Positions 1 to 8,167 are shown, counted from the first letter of the stretch. The stretch: 51,551 bases of DNA from Ruminococcus sp. (GCA_017437285.1 JAFSBM010000119.1:1-51551), one strand, 5' to 3'. The notes: generated from the sequence alone by a model not told the origin. Program-made: numbers and translations.

Positions 1-835
1 AAGTCTTACAAAAATCACTATTCCCGATACCATAACAAAAATTGAGGGTGTTGCTTTTTCAGACTGTACAAATCTTACAGAAATTGAAATCCCCTCAAAT
101 GTTAATACGATTGGAGCAAGTGCTTTCTCAGGCTGTTCAAAACTTGAAAAAGTTACACTTAATGAAGGACTTACAACACTTGGCGAAAATTCATTCAACG
201 GCACAAAAATCAGTTCTATTTATATCCCCTCTACTCTCAAAAATGTCACCAACTATGGCGGTCCTTTCAAAAACTGTGTTTCTCTTAATGATGTAACTTT
301 CAGCAAAAAACCTGCAATTATTCCCGAATATTTATTCGAAGGCTGTACAGGTCTTAAAGAAATTACAATCCCCGGCAATATCTACAAAATCAAAAACAAT
401 GCATTTAATGATTGTTCAGCTCTTGAAAAAATCACAATTCTGAATCCATATAACGGTATCATTGATGATAAAAGCACAATCGCACCAAAGGCAAGTATTT
501 GCGGATATGACGATTCATCAGCTCACGTCTATGCCGTAAAATACGAGAGAAATTTCGTTTCACTCGGACCAATACCTCCATCTTATTTAGGCGACGTTAA
601 CAAAGACGAAACGGTTGATTCAACTGATGCGTCACTTATTCTTGCTGAATATGCACTTTTATCCACAAACGGCACTCCTACATTTGATGATGATCAGAAT
701 AAGCGTGCCGATGTAAACGCTGACGGTTGTATCGACTCAATGGATGCTTCATATATACTTCAGTATTACGCTTTCGTATCAACAGTCGGTCCATTAAGAA
801 GTGACGATTACTTCTATGGCAAATTCAACAGCTAA
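1..835 (+). CDS. Leucine-rich-repeat (BspA/LRR_5-like) protein with C-terminal type I dockerin, 5' end missing
   Basis: The reading frame is open from base 2 to the stop at 833-835 and has no start in the window. The visible 277 residues begin with repeats of the pattern IPxxVxxIGxxAFxxCxxL, the LRR_5/BspA surface-protein type (for example IPSNVNTIGASAFSGCSKL). The last 80 residues are a two-repeat dockerin: GDVNKDETVDSTDASLILAEYA, split here as GDVNKDETVD then STDASLILAEYA, followed by ADVNADGCIDSMDASYIL. Asp/Asn calcium ligands are present in both loops. Dockerins bind cohesins on scaffoldins, so the protein is probably secreted and attached to a cellulosome- or amylosome-like complex. The binding role of the LRR part is unknown. 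A shorter 84-aa frame at 42-296 is a shadow of this gene. Confidence 0.9.
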   Translation, partial: SLTKITIPDTITKIEGVAFSDCTNLTEIEIPSNVNTIGASAFSGCSKLEKVTLNEGLTTLGENSFNGTKISSIYIPSTLKNVTNYGGPFKNCVSLNDVTFSKKPAIIPEYLFEGCTGLKEITIPGNIYKIKNNAFNDCSALEKITILNPYNGIIDDKSTIAPKASICGYDDSSAHVYAVKYERNFVSLGPIPPSYLGDVNKDETVDSTDASLILAEYALLSTNGTPTFDDDQNKRADVNADGCIDSMDASYILQYYAFVSTVGPLRSDDYFYGKFNS

Positions 836-848
836 AATCAATCGAGCA

Positions 849-866
849 GGGCGGAATAAACCGCCC
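849..866 (+). terminator. Short hairpin after the dockerin gene
   Basis: GGGCGG-AATAAA-CCGCCC, a six-pair stem starting 14 bases after the stop. No T tract follows, so it may be an mRNA 3'-end stabiliser rather than a terminator. Confidence 0.4.
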
Positions 867-886
867 TCTCACACCACACATAAAAC

Positions 887-930
887 AATCCCCTGTATCG
901 GATTTTCCGACACAGGGGATTTTCTGTTGT
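887..930 (+). terminator. Rho-independent terminator
   Basis: The arms AATCCCCTGT and ACAGGGGATT pair perfectly, with an inner TCGG/CCGA extension, and a T-rich run follows. It ends transcription of the dockerin gene. Confidence 0.8.
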
Positions 931-958
931 TTTAGGGATTGGTATTAGAGATGCCCTA
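925..958. repeat. Compound remnant: right end of 154-bp TIR element abutting a second TIR end
   Basis: Positions 925-942 match the right terminal inverted repeat of the elements at 20550-20703 and 42031-42184 (TTTTAGGGATTGG preceded by TGTTG). A TA follows, then TTAGAGATGCCCTA, the terminal motif of the second family (7998-8159). No full element is present, so I read this as a deletion scar. Confidence 0.65.
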
Positions 959-967
959 TATTCAATA

Positions 968-1816
968 TTACGGAATATAATTTCTCACAATTGCAGTTAC
1001 AACACCGTTTGAAGTTTCCACAATTGTATTACTGTTGACAAAATGCGTATCATATGTAAGAAGTGACATAAGTTCTTCGGCAGTATATGTCTTTGGGTTA
1101 TCCATATCAGAATTATCTGTAAATACGAAATCAGCTGAAAGAGTGTATGTATTTTCTCCGATTTCATAATAGGAATGGCGGTCATTCATACCGCTTTCGA
1201 AATATAAGCCATTTTCGTCTGTTTTAAAATAACGTCCGCCATTTTCAATGCCGCCATTTACAATAATAAGACCGCTGTCACGGACTTCTATAGTTTCAAC
1301 AGCAACATTCTTGCCAAGACACCAGATTGTATCGCCAACTTTCAGAGATTGAATATCTTCGCTGCTGAACATTTCATAGCGGTAAATCATAGTTGTCAAT
1401 GTGAATGTGCCGTCAGCGTTTTTGATGAAATCGCCTGCTCCAAAAGATGCCGCAAATTTTGCATTGTCAAATTCCTCAACTCCCTGATGACGTCCAAGCG
1501 GTCCATTCAGAGCAAAAATCTCATTGGGACTTGCTGCGGTTGTTTCTTGAACAGCAGTTGCAGGCTCAGTAGGTGCTTCTGTTTGGGTAACTGTAGTAGT
1601 TTCAGCCTCAGTAGTTGGGGTTATTTCGGGAGCTGCGGTTGCTGACTGTGATTCTGATTCTATAATATTTTCTGCTGTTGTTCCCACAGCTGGGGCTTCT
1701 GTTGTCTGTTCAGCAGTGCTGCCTGTTGAAGTGTATGATATTTCCTCTACCTCAATTCCGCATCCTGTCAAAGAAAGCAAAGCTGTCAGCACTATAATTC
1801 CAATATATTTTTTCAT
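968..1816 (-). CDS. Secreted lipoprotein of unknown function
   Basis: The 282-residue protein starts MKKYIGIIVLTALLSLTGCG, a lipoprotein signal with lipobox LTGC (lipidated Cys at 19). A low-complexity Thr/Glu/Ala linker follows (about residues 30-95), then a folded C-terminal domain of about 180 residues that I do not recognise. The ATG at 1816 has an AAAGGAGAAG ribosome site and a consensus promoter 84 bases upstream (1900-1928). The gene faces the dockerin gene and is monocistronic. The Thr-rich spacer resembles that of the dockerin protein at 14868 and suggests that the domain projects through the wall. No catalytic motif is evident. Confidence 0.8.
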   Translation of the reverse strand: MKKYIGIIVLTALLSLTGCGIEVEEISYTSTGSTAEQTTEAPAVGTTAENIIESESQSATAAPEITPTTEAETTTVTQTEAPTEPATAVQETTAASPNEIFALNGPLGRHQGVEEFDNAKFAASFGAGDFIKNADGTFTLTTMIYRYEMFSSEDIQSLKVGDTIWCLGKNVAVETIEVRDSGLIIVNGGIENGGRYFKTDENGLYFESGMNDRHSYYEIGENTYTLSADFVFTDNSDMDNPKTYTAEELMSLLTYDTHFVNSNTIVETSNGVVTAIVRNYIP

Positions 1817-1899
1817 AAATCTTCTCCTTTATTCCTCATAAATTTATTGTATCTCTTTCGCATAGACAACACATACTTAAAGAGCTTACATTTCTCTTT

Positions 1900-1928
1900 A
1901 TTATACACGACACACAAAAAATTGTCAA
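1900..1928 (-). promoter_or_regulatory. Sigma-A promoter for the lipoprotein gene
   Basis: On the minus strand TTGACA (1923-1928), a 17-nt spacer and TATAAT (1900-1905): a perfect consensus. Confidence 0.85.
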
Positions 1929-2037
1929 TAGTTCAAGAGAGTGTTCGGATATAATTTTTGAAAAAACTGTAGAGGTTCCCTGTAATGCTTATCCGCAATA
2001 GGTTATATTGCTCCCTCAGCTGAATCTTACCGACAAG

Positions 2038-2125
2038 CCCGAAAAACTACATCAAATTCCAAAGTTTTTATCGGTATACCAGTAAAAACTTCTTGACTAA
2101 AGGAAGTTTTTCGGGTATAATTATA
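2038..2125 (+). repeat. 88-bp palindromic repeat D, copy 1, carrying an outward promoter
   Basis: The copy at 3427-3514 is identical except for one base (c at 2052, t in the other copy). The outer arms CCCGAAAAACT (2038-2048) and AGTTTTTCGGG (2105-2115) are inverted, and an inner stem AAGTTTTTA/TAAAAACTT encloses the palindrome GGTATACC. The right outer arm lies between the -35 and -10 of the promoter at 2093-2121. In this copy it is followed at 2132-2153 by a small hairpin, GCAAAC-TAAA-GTTTGC, shared with repeat C. Confidence 0.85.
2093..2121 (+). promoter_or_regulatory. Promoter inside repeat D, driving the DUF4143 ATPase
   Basis: TTGACT (2093-2098), 17-nt spacer, TATAAT (2116-2121). The gene start is 55 bases downstream. 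Confidence 0.8.
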
Positions 2126-2176
2126 TTAAGGGCATCCGCAAACTAAAGTTTGCTATAGTATATCGGAGGTGTTGCT

Positions 2177-3376
2177 ATGATTATCAGACCTGATTATATA
2201 GAAGCTATTAAGTCATTTATTGATGTACCACTTGTAAAAATTCTTGCAGGTGTCCGTCGCTGCGGAAAATCCACTATCCTTGCAATGATAGCTGAGGAAC
2301 TGAAAAAGCGTGGAATCAGCAATGAAAATATTATCCATCGCAGATACAATGAAATGAATATTGACGATGACTTTACCGCAAAAGATATGTACAATGACCT
2401 GAAAACTGCTATTCAGAATAAGGGCAGATGTTATCTGTTCCTCGATGAACTACAGGAGGTTAACGGCTGGGAAAAGGTTGTGAATAGTCTGCTTGAAAGC
2501 TGTGATGTTGACATTTACGTGACAGGCTCAAACTCAAAACTGATGTCAAGCGAAATTTCGACATATCTCACAGGACGCTATGTTCTGATACCTGTCTATA
2601 CTCTATCTTTCAAGGAATATCTCACCTTTAAAAACAAGGATTTTTCCGAAGCAAGAACTGTATTTGACGAGTATATTCAATTCGGCGGTTTTCCTCTTAT
2701 CGGTATCAGTAATTTCGATACACGTTCCGCTTATCAGATTGTGGAGGGAATTTACGCTTCTGTTATCACAAGGGATATTTCCAAACGGCACAAAATACGT
2801 AACAAGGAGCTTTTTGACCGAGTGGTACGCTACATTATTGAAAATGTAGGAATGACTTTTTCCGCTTCGTCTATTATAAAATTCCTCAAAAGCGAAAACC
2901 GCAGTCTTTCTGTGGAATCGGTTTACAACTATATCAAATGGCTCACAGAAGCTTTTATTATTTATCCCTGCCAGAGATATGATTTACAAGGCAAATCCGT
3001 GCTGAAAACACAGGAAAAATATTATCTTTCCGACATTTCATTCAGATATAGCCAAATGGGCTTTGACAGAAAAATGCTTTCTGCAATGTTTGAAAATGTA
3101 GTATATCTTGAAATGAAACGCAGGGGCTATGATGTATATATCGGAAAGAACAGCACAAAGGAAATTGACTTTGTAGGAGTTCGCAGAGAAGAACGTATAT
3201 ATGTGCAGGCTTGCGTTGAACTCCCGACAGAATCCACTCGTGAAACAGATAATCTTATGGAGATAAAAGACCATTATCACAAGTATGTTGTCTGCCGTGA
3301 CCCTCTTGCAATCGGTAATGATAACGGCATTGAAATCGTGCATATTGCAGATTTCCTTTTGCGGGAAAATTGGTGA
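2177..3376 (+). CDS. AAA family ATPase with DUF4143 domain
   Basis: The protein has 399 residues. A Walker A motif GVRRCGKST lies at residues 25-33 and a Walker B motif LFLDE at 87-91, followed by the sensor-like VTGSNS near 117: the AAA_14 signature. The C-terminal part (about 200-370) is DUF4143-like; its block EIDFV followed by VQAC resembles a PD-(D/E)XK-type fold, which is known of the family but not evidence of activity here. The start has an ATCGGAGGTG ribosome site. Function in this family is generally unknown. The gene stands alone and is bracketed by two copies of repeat D, the first of which supplies its promoter, so it may have moved as a cassette. Confidence 0.85.
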   Translation: MIIRPDYIEAIKSFIDVPLVKILAGVRRCGKSTILAMIAEELKKRGISNENIIHRRYNEMNIDDDFTAKDMYNDLKTAIQNKGRCYLFLDELQEVNGWEKVVNSLLESCDVDIYVTGSNSKLMSSEISTYLTGRYVLIPVYTLSFKEYLTFKNKDFSEARTVFDEYIQFGGFPLIGISNFDTRSAYQIVEGIYASVITRDISKRHKIRNKELFDRVVRYIIENVGMTFSASSIIKFLKSENRSLSVESVYNYIKWLTEAFIIYPCQRYDLQGKSVLKTQEKYYLSDISFRYSQMGFDRKMLSAMFENVVYLEMKRRGYDVYIGKNSTKEIDFVGVRREERIYVQACVELPTESTRETDNLMEIKDHYHKYVVCRDPLAIGNDNGIEIVHIADFLLRENW

Positions 3377-3426
3377 TTTTCAAAGATATGATAAATTTTA
3401 GAAATGCCCTAAAGCAACTAAACCAA

Positions 3427-3514
3427 CCCGAAAAACTATATCAAATTCCAAAGTTTTTATCGGTATACCAGTAAAAACTTCTTGACTAAAGGAAGTTTTT
3501 CGGGTATAATTATA
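3427..3514 (+). repeat. 88-bp palindromic repeat D, copy 2
   Basis: Same element as 2038-2125, offset by exactly 1389 bases, 87 of 88 bases identical, with the same nested inverted repeats and outward promoter. It lies 50 bases after the ATPase stop. Confidence 0.85.
3482..3510 (+). promoter_or_regulatory. Promoter inside repeat D copy 2, driving the phosphorylase
   Basis: TTGACT (3482-3487), 17-nt spacer, TATAAT (3505-3510). The start codon is at 3631, giving a roughly 115-nt leader made largely of repeat C. Confidence 0.8.
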
Positions 3515-3607
3515 GTGAACGTCAAATTACATTCACTATAATTAATGATTTAAAGTGCCTCGCACATCCGCAAATAGCAAACGCCAAAAGATTTTGTCGT
3601 TTGCTAT
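3509..3607 (+). repeat. Structured leader repeat C, short copy
   Basis: It begins with the hairpin ATTATAGTGAA/TTCACTATAAT (3509-3542), then AAAGTGCCTCGCACATCCGC and a terminal stem AGCAAACG/CGTTTGCT. Compared with 14653-14790 it lacks about 27 internal bases around the GCAAAC-TAAA-GTTTGC hairpin. Confidence 0.8.
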
Positions 3608-3630
3608 AAGAGAAAAATAGGAGAAATATT

Positions 3631-4380
3631 ATGATTACAGATTGCTATGATATTAAAACAGAACCCATTATTAACATTAAGGATTTTTACGGCGAACCAA
3701 AACATATTACAGACATATGTCTGATTATCTTTTCAATAGATATACATAATCACCTGCTTAATACTTATCAATGCGAAAAGATTGGAATTCTGAGTTCCTG
3801 CAACGGTGATATAACTATCTATAAAATGAATTATAAAGGCAGAGATATTGCTTTTTATTTAACAGGTATAGGTTCTGCACTTGCGTCGGCTTTCTGCTAC
3901 GAAGCACATTGGCAGACAGGTGCCACAAAATTTATTATGTTCGGTTCCTGCGGAAGTCTTGACCGTGAAAAAACCGAAGGCAGATTTATAATTCCCACAG
4001 AAAGCTATCGTGGTGAGGGTTGTTCATACTACTATGCTGAACCCGCAGACTATATCGAAATCAAAAACAGCAAGAAATTAGCTGAAATATTTGAAAAGTT
4101 AAATATCCCCTATGTATTGGGCAAAGTCTGGACTACTGATTCTATGATAAGAGAAACTGTGGGACTTGTTGAAAAACGTAGAAAAGAGGGCTGTATTGCA
4201 GTTGAAATGGAACTGGCAGGTGTGCAGGCTTTGTGTGATTTCTACGGTTTGGAGCTTTATGATTTTCTTGAATCAGGTGATGTACTGGAATCAAGCGGTT
4301 ATGACATTGAAGGACTTCACGGAGCAAATCACAATCTGGGTAAATTATATATTGCACTTGAAACAGCATTGTTTTTATAA
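3631..4380 (+). CDS. Nucleoside phosphorylase family protein (PNP/UDP family 1)
   Basis: The 249-residue protein has the phosphorylase hallmarks: LTGIGSALASAF (78-88), the phosphate/ribose site FGSCGS (104-109) and the ribose-binding VEMELAGVQA (191-200). Members cleave a nucleoside with phosphate to give the base and ribose-1-phosphate. The sequence best resembles the uridine phosphorylase branch, but substrate cannot be assigned by eye. The start has GGAGAAATATT upstream of the ATG. The leader is built of repeats D and C, with repeat D providing the promoter. It has no operon partner; the following response regulator has its own ribosome site 200 bases later. Confidence 0.8.
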   Translation: MITDCYDIKTEPIINIKDFYGEPKHITDICLIIFSIDIHNHLLNTYQCEKIGILSSCNGDITIYKMNYKGRDIAFYLTGIGSALASAFCYEAHWQTGATKFIMFGSCGSLDREKTEGRFIIPTESYRGEGCSYYYAEPADYIEIKNSKKLAEIFEKLNIPYVLGKVWTTDSMIRETVGLVEKRRKEGCIAVEMELAGVQALCDFYGLELYDFLESGDVLESSGYDIEGLHGANHNLGKLYIALETALFL

Positions 4381-4581
4381 TATCATACTTTCTAAAAAAT
4401 GCCTCCCATTCTAAACGGAGCGTCATAATCTGTCGAAAAATGTGTTTTGTTGTTTGGTGTAGGGACGGATTATCCGCCCACAAGTTCAAAACGGAATTCA
4501 CGTTTTTTGACAATCTCCGCCTCCACATTTTTTATAGAGGACAGCTTTAAAGATACCATTAATATTACAGGAGCCAAATAT

Positions 4582-5268
4582 ATGAGAAAAATACTTGCAG
4601 TTGAAGATGATAAAGAGATAAACCGACTTATATGCGACTATCTTTCAGACAGCGGATATGCCACAATATCGGCAGAAAACGGACTTGATGCAATCCGCAT
4701 AATCCGTGAAACCGCTGACCTTGACCTTGTTATCCTCGACCTTATGCTCCCCTTTAAAAGCGGAGATATGGTGTTGCAGAATATCCGTGAATTTTCCGAT
4801 ATTCCTGTAATTATTGTATCCGCAAAAAGTACGGTGCAGTCAAAAATTGACGCAATCCGTATGGGTGCTGACGATTATATAACAAAGCCTTTCGATTTAG
4901 ATGAACTGCTTGTCCGTGTGGAGGCTGTTCTCCGCCGTTCAAAGGGAAATACCTACGCCGAGAATACTCCCCTGCTGACCTACAAGAATTTATCTCTCGA
5001 CAGAAACAGCGGAACAGCGACAGTATGCGGAAATCCCCTTGTGCTGACAAGCAAGGAATATGCAATTTTAGAACTTATGTTGCTCAATCCGAAAAAGCTT
5101 TTTTCAAAGTCAAATCTCTTTGAAAGTGTATGGAATGAGCCGTATTTCAAGGAGGATACAACTGTAAAGGTGCATATGAGCAATATCCGAAACAAGCTGA
5201 AAAAGCTTGATAATTCGCAGGAATACATTGAAACCGTCTGGGGTATGGGATATAAATTAGCGGATTAG
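4582..5268 (+). CDS. OmpR/PhoB-family response regulator
   Basis: The protein has 228 residues from the ATG at 4582, chosen over an upstream in-frame start because AGGAG precedes it and the receiver domain starts MRKILAVEDD. Receiver residues: acidic pair D9-D10, phosphoacceptor D53 (ILDLMLP) and K102 (TKPF). A winged-helix output domain (about 130-226) ends with TVWGMGYKL, typical of the OmpR class. It forms a two-component system with the histidine kinase at 7055, the two genes bracketing an ABC exporter. Such four-gene modules usually sense and export cell-envelope antimicrobials. The stop TAG abuts a TIR remnant (5269-5295). Confidence 0.92.
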   Translation: MRKILAVEDDKEINRLICDYLSDSGYATISAENGLDAIRIIRETADLDLVILDLMLPFKSGDMVLQNIREFSDIPVIIVSAKSTVQSKIDAIRMGADDYITKPFDLDELLVRVEAVLRRSKGNTYAENTPLLTYKNLSLDRNSGTATVCGNPLVLTSKEYAILELMLLNPKKLFSKSNLFESVWNEPYFKEDTTVKVHMSNIRNKLKKLDNSQEYIETVWGMGYKLAD

Positions 5269-5295
5269 TACCAATCACTCAAGGGCATCTCTAAA
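5269..5295. repeat. TIR remnant next to the response regulator stop
   Basis: TA-CCAATC (5269-5276) matches the terminal bases of the 154-bp element, and AAGGGCATCTCTAAA (5281-5295) matches the TIR of the 7998-8159 family. It is the same pairing of ends as at 925-958, in the opposite orientation. Confidence 0.55.
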
Positions 5296-5296
5296 C

Positions 5297-5336
5297 TTTA
5301 CCTTTTCTTAACCTTTTCCTTTACCATTTCTTTACA
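5297..5336 (+). promoter_or_regulatory. Putative response-regulator operator: four direct TTTACC-like half-sites
   Basis: TTTACC (5297), TTAACC (5308), TTTACC (5320) and TTTACA (5331) are spaced 11, 12 and 11 bases, one DNA turn apart, as for PhoB/PhoP-class regulators. They end just before tandem -10 candidates TATAAT (5346-5351 and 5351-5356), with the last half-site over the -35 region. This suggests that the regulator at 4582 activates the ABC-kinase transcript. Confidence 0.6.
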
Positions 5337-5392
5337 CGAAAGATTTATAATATAATTGTAAACAAAACACACATACAGAAAGGGTGGTAAAA

Positions 5393-6301
5393 ATGAACGT
5401 AATTGAGCTGAAAAACATAAGCAAAAAATACGGAAAAGCAACCGTAGTTGACAATTTCAGCCTTAACGTGGAAAAAGGTCATATCTGTGGTCTGATTGGT
5501 CCAAATGGTGCAGGTAAGACAACAATTATGAAAATGATGGCAGGTCTTGCCTCTCCCACCAGCGGAGAAATTGGATTTTTCGGCAAAAATGACAATCTTG
5601 ACCTGAGCAGAAAGAGAATGGCATTTATGCTTGAAGCACCAATCATTGACAAAAGTATGAATGCAAGGCAGAATATGGAGTATGTCCGCTATGTCAAAGG
5701 GGTTGCCGATAAAAAGAAAATCGACGAAATGCTTGATTTTGTTGGACTTCACGATGTGGGCAAAAAAGCCGCAGGCAAATTCTCTCTCGGTATGACTCAG
5801 CGTCTTGGAATTGCTATGGCACTTCTCACAGAGCCTGAAATTATGGTGCTTGACGAGCCTGTAAACGGTCTTGACCCTGAGGGTATTGTGGAAATCCGCC
5901 TTATGCTGAAAAAGCTTTCGGAGGAAAAAAACGTCACAATCATCATTTCAAGCCATATTCTTTCGGAATTGTCAGAACTCTGCACCGACTTTTCAATTAT
6001 CAACCACGGCAAGCAGATTGAAAACCTCAGCAGAGATGAACTTATGGCGAAATGCCGCAGCTACTACGCAATCCGCACAAACGATATTAACCGCACAGCC
6101 GCAGTTATTGAAGATAAACTGGGTACAAAGCAGTACAAAGTCATTCACGGTGATGAAATCCGCCTGTTTGACTTCCTTGATAATATTGAAAAAGTGTCAA
6201 AAACTATTACAGACAACGGACTTATCCTCACGAAATTCATAAGCGAGGGCGAAAGTCTTGAAGAATTCTATTTATCAAAGGTAGGTGCTGAAAATGAGTA
6301 A
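5393..6301 (+). CDS. ABC transporter ATP-binding protein
   Basis: The protein has 302 residues. The ATG at 5393 is preferred over the GTG three codons earlier because AAGGG stands eight bases upstream. It has Walker A GPNGAGKTT (36-44), signature SLGMTQ (131-136), Walker B IMVLDE (150-155) and the H-loop in SSHILSEL. Its C-terminal extension is typical of the BcrA/drug-immunity class. It pairs with the overlapping permease at 6294; the two probably form an exporter or envelope-protection pump controlled by the flanking two-component genes. The direct-repeat operator lies immediately upstream. Confidence 0.93.
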   Translation: MNVIELKNISKKYGKATVVDNFSLNVEKGHICGLIGPNGAGKTTIMKMMAGLASPTSGEIGFFGKNDNLDLSRKRMAFMLEAPIIDKSMNARQNMEYVRYVKGVADKKKIDEMLDFVGLHDVGKKAAGKFSLGMTQRLGIAMALLTEPEIMVLDEPVNGLDPEGIVEIRLMLKKLSEEKNVTIIISSHILSELSELCTDFSIINHGKQIENLSRDELMAKCRSYYAIRTNDINRTAAVIEDKLGTKQYKVIHGDEIRLFDFLDNIEKVSKTITDNGLILTKFISEGESLEEFYLSKVGAENE

Positions 6302-7031
6302 ACTGATTAAAGCTGAATTTTACAGAGTTTCACATTCGGGGATATTCCTTAAAATATTTATTATAATGGGATTGTTTCCGCTTCTGATGGTATTTGTTTC
6401 ACTCAGCGACCTTGATGAAATAAATATGTTTAGTGTTTTAACTACATATTCCCAAGGCGGAGGCTTTCTGATTTCAGGCTATGTGGGAATTATTCTCTCG
6501 GCTATGATTTCAAATATGTATCAGAACAGAACCTATTACTATGAGATTATGGACGGTGCAAGCACACATCATATTATCCTCAGCAAGATTATTGTCTATG
6601 ACATTATTTCAGCGGCGGTGCTTATTATCCCTACAATTATCACCTTTATTGTTATGGGAAATTCATACCCTATGGGCGGTCTTGAAGAAATCGGCACAAC
6701 TGTATTCCTCGGAATTCTGATTATTATGAATATAGTCAACTGCACAATATTTATTACTATGCTTATCAGGCATATCCTTGGCGGACCTGTTCTGAACTAT
6801 ACGCTGGGAATTTTCCCTATGATGATTTATTTGACTCTGCCCGAATTGACCGATGATCATAAAAAAATAACCGATGTTCTGAGCTTTCTGCCTTATACAC
6901 AGATTACGGAATTTGTAAAACCTGAATACGAAAACTCATTTATTTTTAAGGTTGTCGGCACATTTGTTGTATGCTTTGCAGTATTGTATGCACTTACATA
7001 TGCAAGCTACAAGAAAAAGAATTTTAAATAA
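6294..7031 (+). CDS. ABC-2 type transporter permease
   Basis: The 245-residue, strongly hydrophobic protein has about six membrane segments and the N-terminal signature MSKLIKAEFYRVSHSG typical of lantibiotic-immunity-type ABC-2 permeases. The ATG at 6294 overlaps the last eight bases of the ATPase gene and is preceded by AGGTAGG; an upstream GTG (6285) is less well placed. The overlap implies coupled translation. The substrate is unknown; family context favours a peptide antibiotic or lipid-II binder. Confidence 0.88.
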   Translation: MSKLIKAEFYRVSHSGIFLKIFIIMGLFPLLMVFVSLSDLDEINMFSVLTTYSQGGGFLISGYVGIILSAMISNMYQNRTYYYEIMDGASTHHIILSKIIVYDIISAAVLIIPTIITFIVMGNSYPMGGLEEIGTTVFLGILIIMNIVNCTIFITMLIRHILGGPVLNYTLGIFPMMIYLTLPELTDDHKKITDVLSFLPYTQITEFVKPEYENSFIFKVVGTFVVCFAVLYALTYASYKKKNFK

Positions 7032-7054
7032 TATTTTTAAAAAGGAGGTAGATT

Positions 7055-7954
7055 ATGGATTTCACAAAAATTATTATAATCTGCCTCTTTGTGCTTTTTT
7101 TCATATTTTTCGTGAAATATATTACATTGAAAAAGCAGATTATAAGCTTCGGCAGGCAAGTGGAACAGCGGAAAAATATAAATTACAACAGTCCTATTAA
7201 GGTTGACAACTTCGACAGGGATATTGTTGCCCTTGCTGTAAAGCTCAACGAGCATACGGATATTCAGCGTTCTCTTGATGTGGAATACAAACGGAGCAAG
7301 GAGCAGCTGAACAACGTAATATCGGGGATATCCCACGATTTCCGCACCCCTTTGACCGCCTCTCTGGGGTATCTGCAAATGATTGAAAAAAGCGGTGAAC
7401 TGACAGAAAAAAATGCGGAATACCTTGAAATTGCCCTGCAAAAAAACACATACCTGAAAGAACTTTCCGACGAATTTTTTGAATTGTCGAAAATTAAAAA
7501 CGGTCACGAGGAAATGACCGTGGAAAATATCAACCTCAGCAATCTTATTTCCGACCTTGTTATGGAGCAGTACAACTGGCTGCAAGAGAGGAATATTTCC
7601 CCCGATTTTCATATTGCTGACGGCATAGTTATCAACAGCAACCGCCGATATATAATGAGAATTGTTGAAAATTTGCTGTCTAACGCCGAAAAATATGCTT
7701 TCAGCCGTTTCGGCATATCCCTCAGCGAATGTGAGGGAAAAATCACTCTCACCACCGTTAATGATACCGAAAACGGTACAGAAATAGACATAAACCGTGT
7801 ATTTGAGCCGTTCTACAAGCCCTCGGCACGCAATAAAAGCGGTTCGGGACTGGGGCTTTATGTTGTAAAGTGCCTTTGCGATAAACTATCCGCCGCCGCT
7901 TCTGCGGAACTTGACAAAGAGGGAGAATTCAGAATTACTGTGGAGTTTAATTAA
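7055..7954 (+). CDS. Sensor histidine kinase (HisKA/HATPase_c)
   Basis: The 299-residue protein has one N-terminal membrane helix (residues 6-24) and almost no extracellular part. It then has a HisKA helix with H94 in SGISHDFRTPL, an N-box with N206 and N210 (IVENLLSNAEKYA) and a G-box GSGLGL (263-268). The ATG follows a strong AAGGAGG site 23 bases after the permease stop. The missing sensor domain suggests that the kinase reads the state of the neighbouring ABC transporter, as in flux-sensing Bce-type systems; that is inference. It is the last gene of the module and is followed by a terminator. Confidence 0.92.
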   Translation: MDFTKIIIICLFVLFFIFFVKYITLKKQIISFGRQVEQRKNINYNSPIKVDNFDRDIVALAVKLNEHTDIQRSLDVEYKRSKEQLNNVISGISHDFRTPLTASLGYLQMIEKSGELTEKNAEYLEIALQKNTYLKELSDEFFELSKIKNGHEEMTVENINLSNLISDLVMEQYNWLQERNISPDFHIADGIVINSNRRYIMRIVENLLSNAEKYAFSRFGISLSECEGKITLTTVNDTENGTEIDINRVFEPFYKPSARNKSGSGLGLYVVKCLCDKLSAAASAELDKEGEFRITVEFN

Positions 7955-7996
7955 CCGCAGCTGTCAGCTTTTTGTTGACAGTTGCGGTTATTTTAT
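7953..7996 (+). terminator. Terminator of the ABC/two-component operon
   Basis: AACCGCA-g-CTGTCA pairs with TGACAG-t-TGCGGTT around a nine-base loop, followed by ATTTTATT. Confidence 0.8.
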
Positions 7997-7997
7997 T

Positions 7998-8159
7998 AAG
8001 GACATCTCTAAAAACCCCTTTTGAGAAAAAACAGCTATGCACGTCATCTGCTTCGTCAACCTCCCTTGGAGTGCGACAGCACGCCTTCGGAAGGTTTCCT
8101 CTCAGTTGCCGCACCTATCTGTTTTTTCTTTAATCAAACGAATTTTTAGAGATGCCCTT
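7998..8159. mobile_element. TIR element family B (MITE-like), full copy
   Basis: The ends AAGGACATCTCTAAAAA (7998-8014) and TTTTTAGAGATGCCCTT (8143-8159) are inverted with one mismatch and sit in a TTA/TAA context compatible with TA target duplication. The 128-bp interior has no ORF. A truncated inverted copy lies at 14458-14532, and lone ends occur at 5281, 945 and 34121. Confidence 0.7.
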
Positions 8160-8167
8160 AATTTCTA

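Noticed and set aside
4381-4581. N-terminal extension of the response regulator from 4447
   Set aside because: The upstream 45 codons do not belong to the receiver domain and AGGAG precedes the ATG at 4582.
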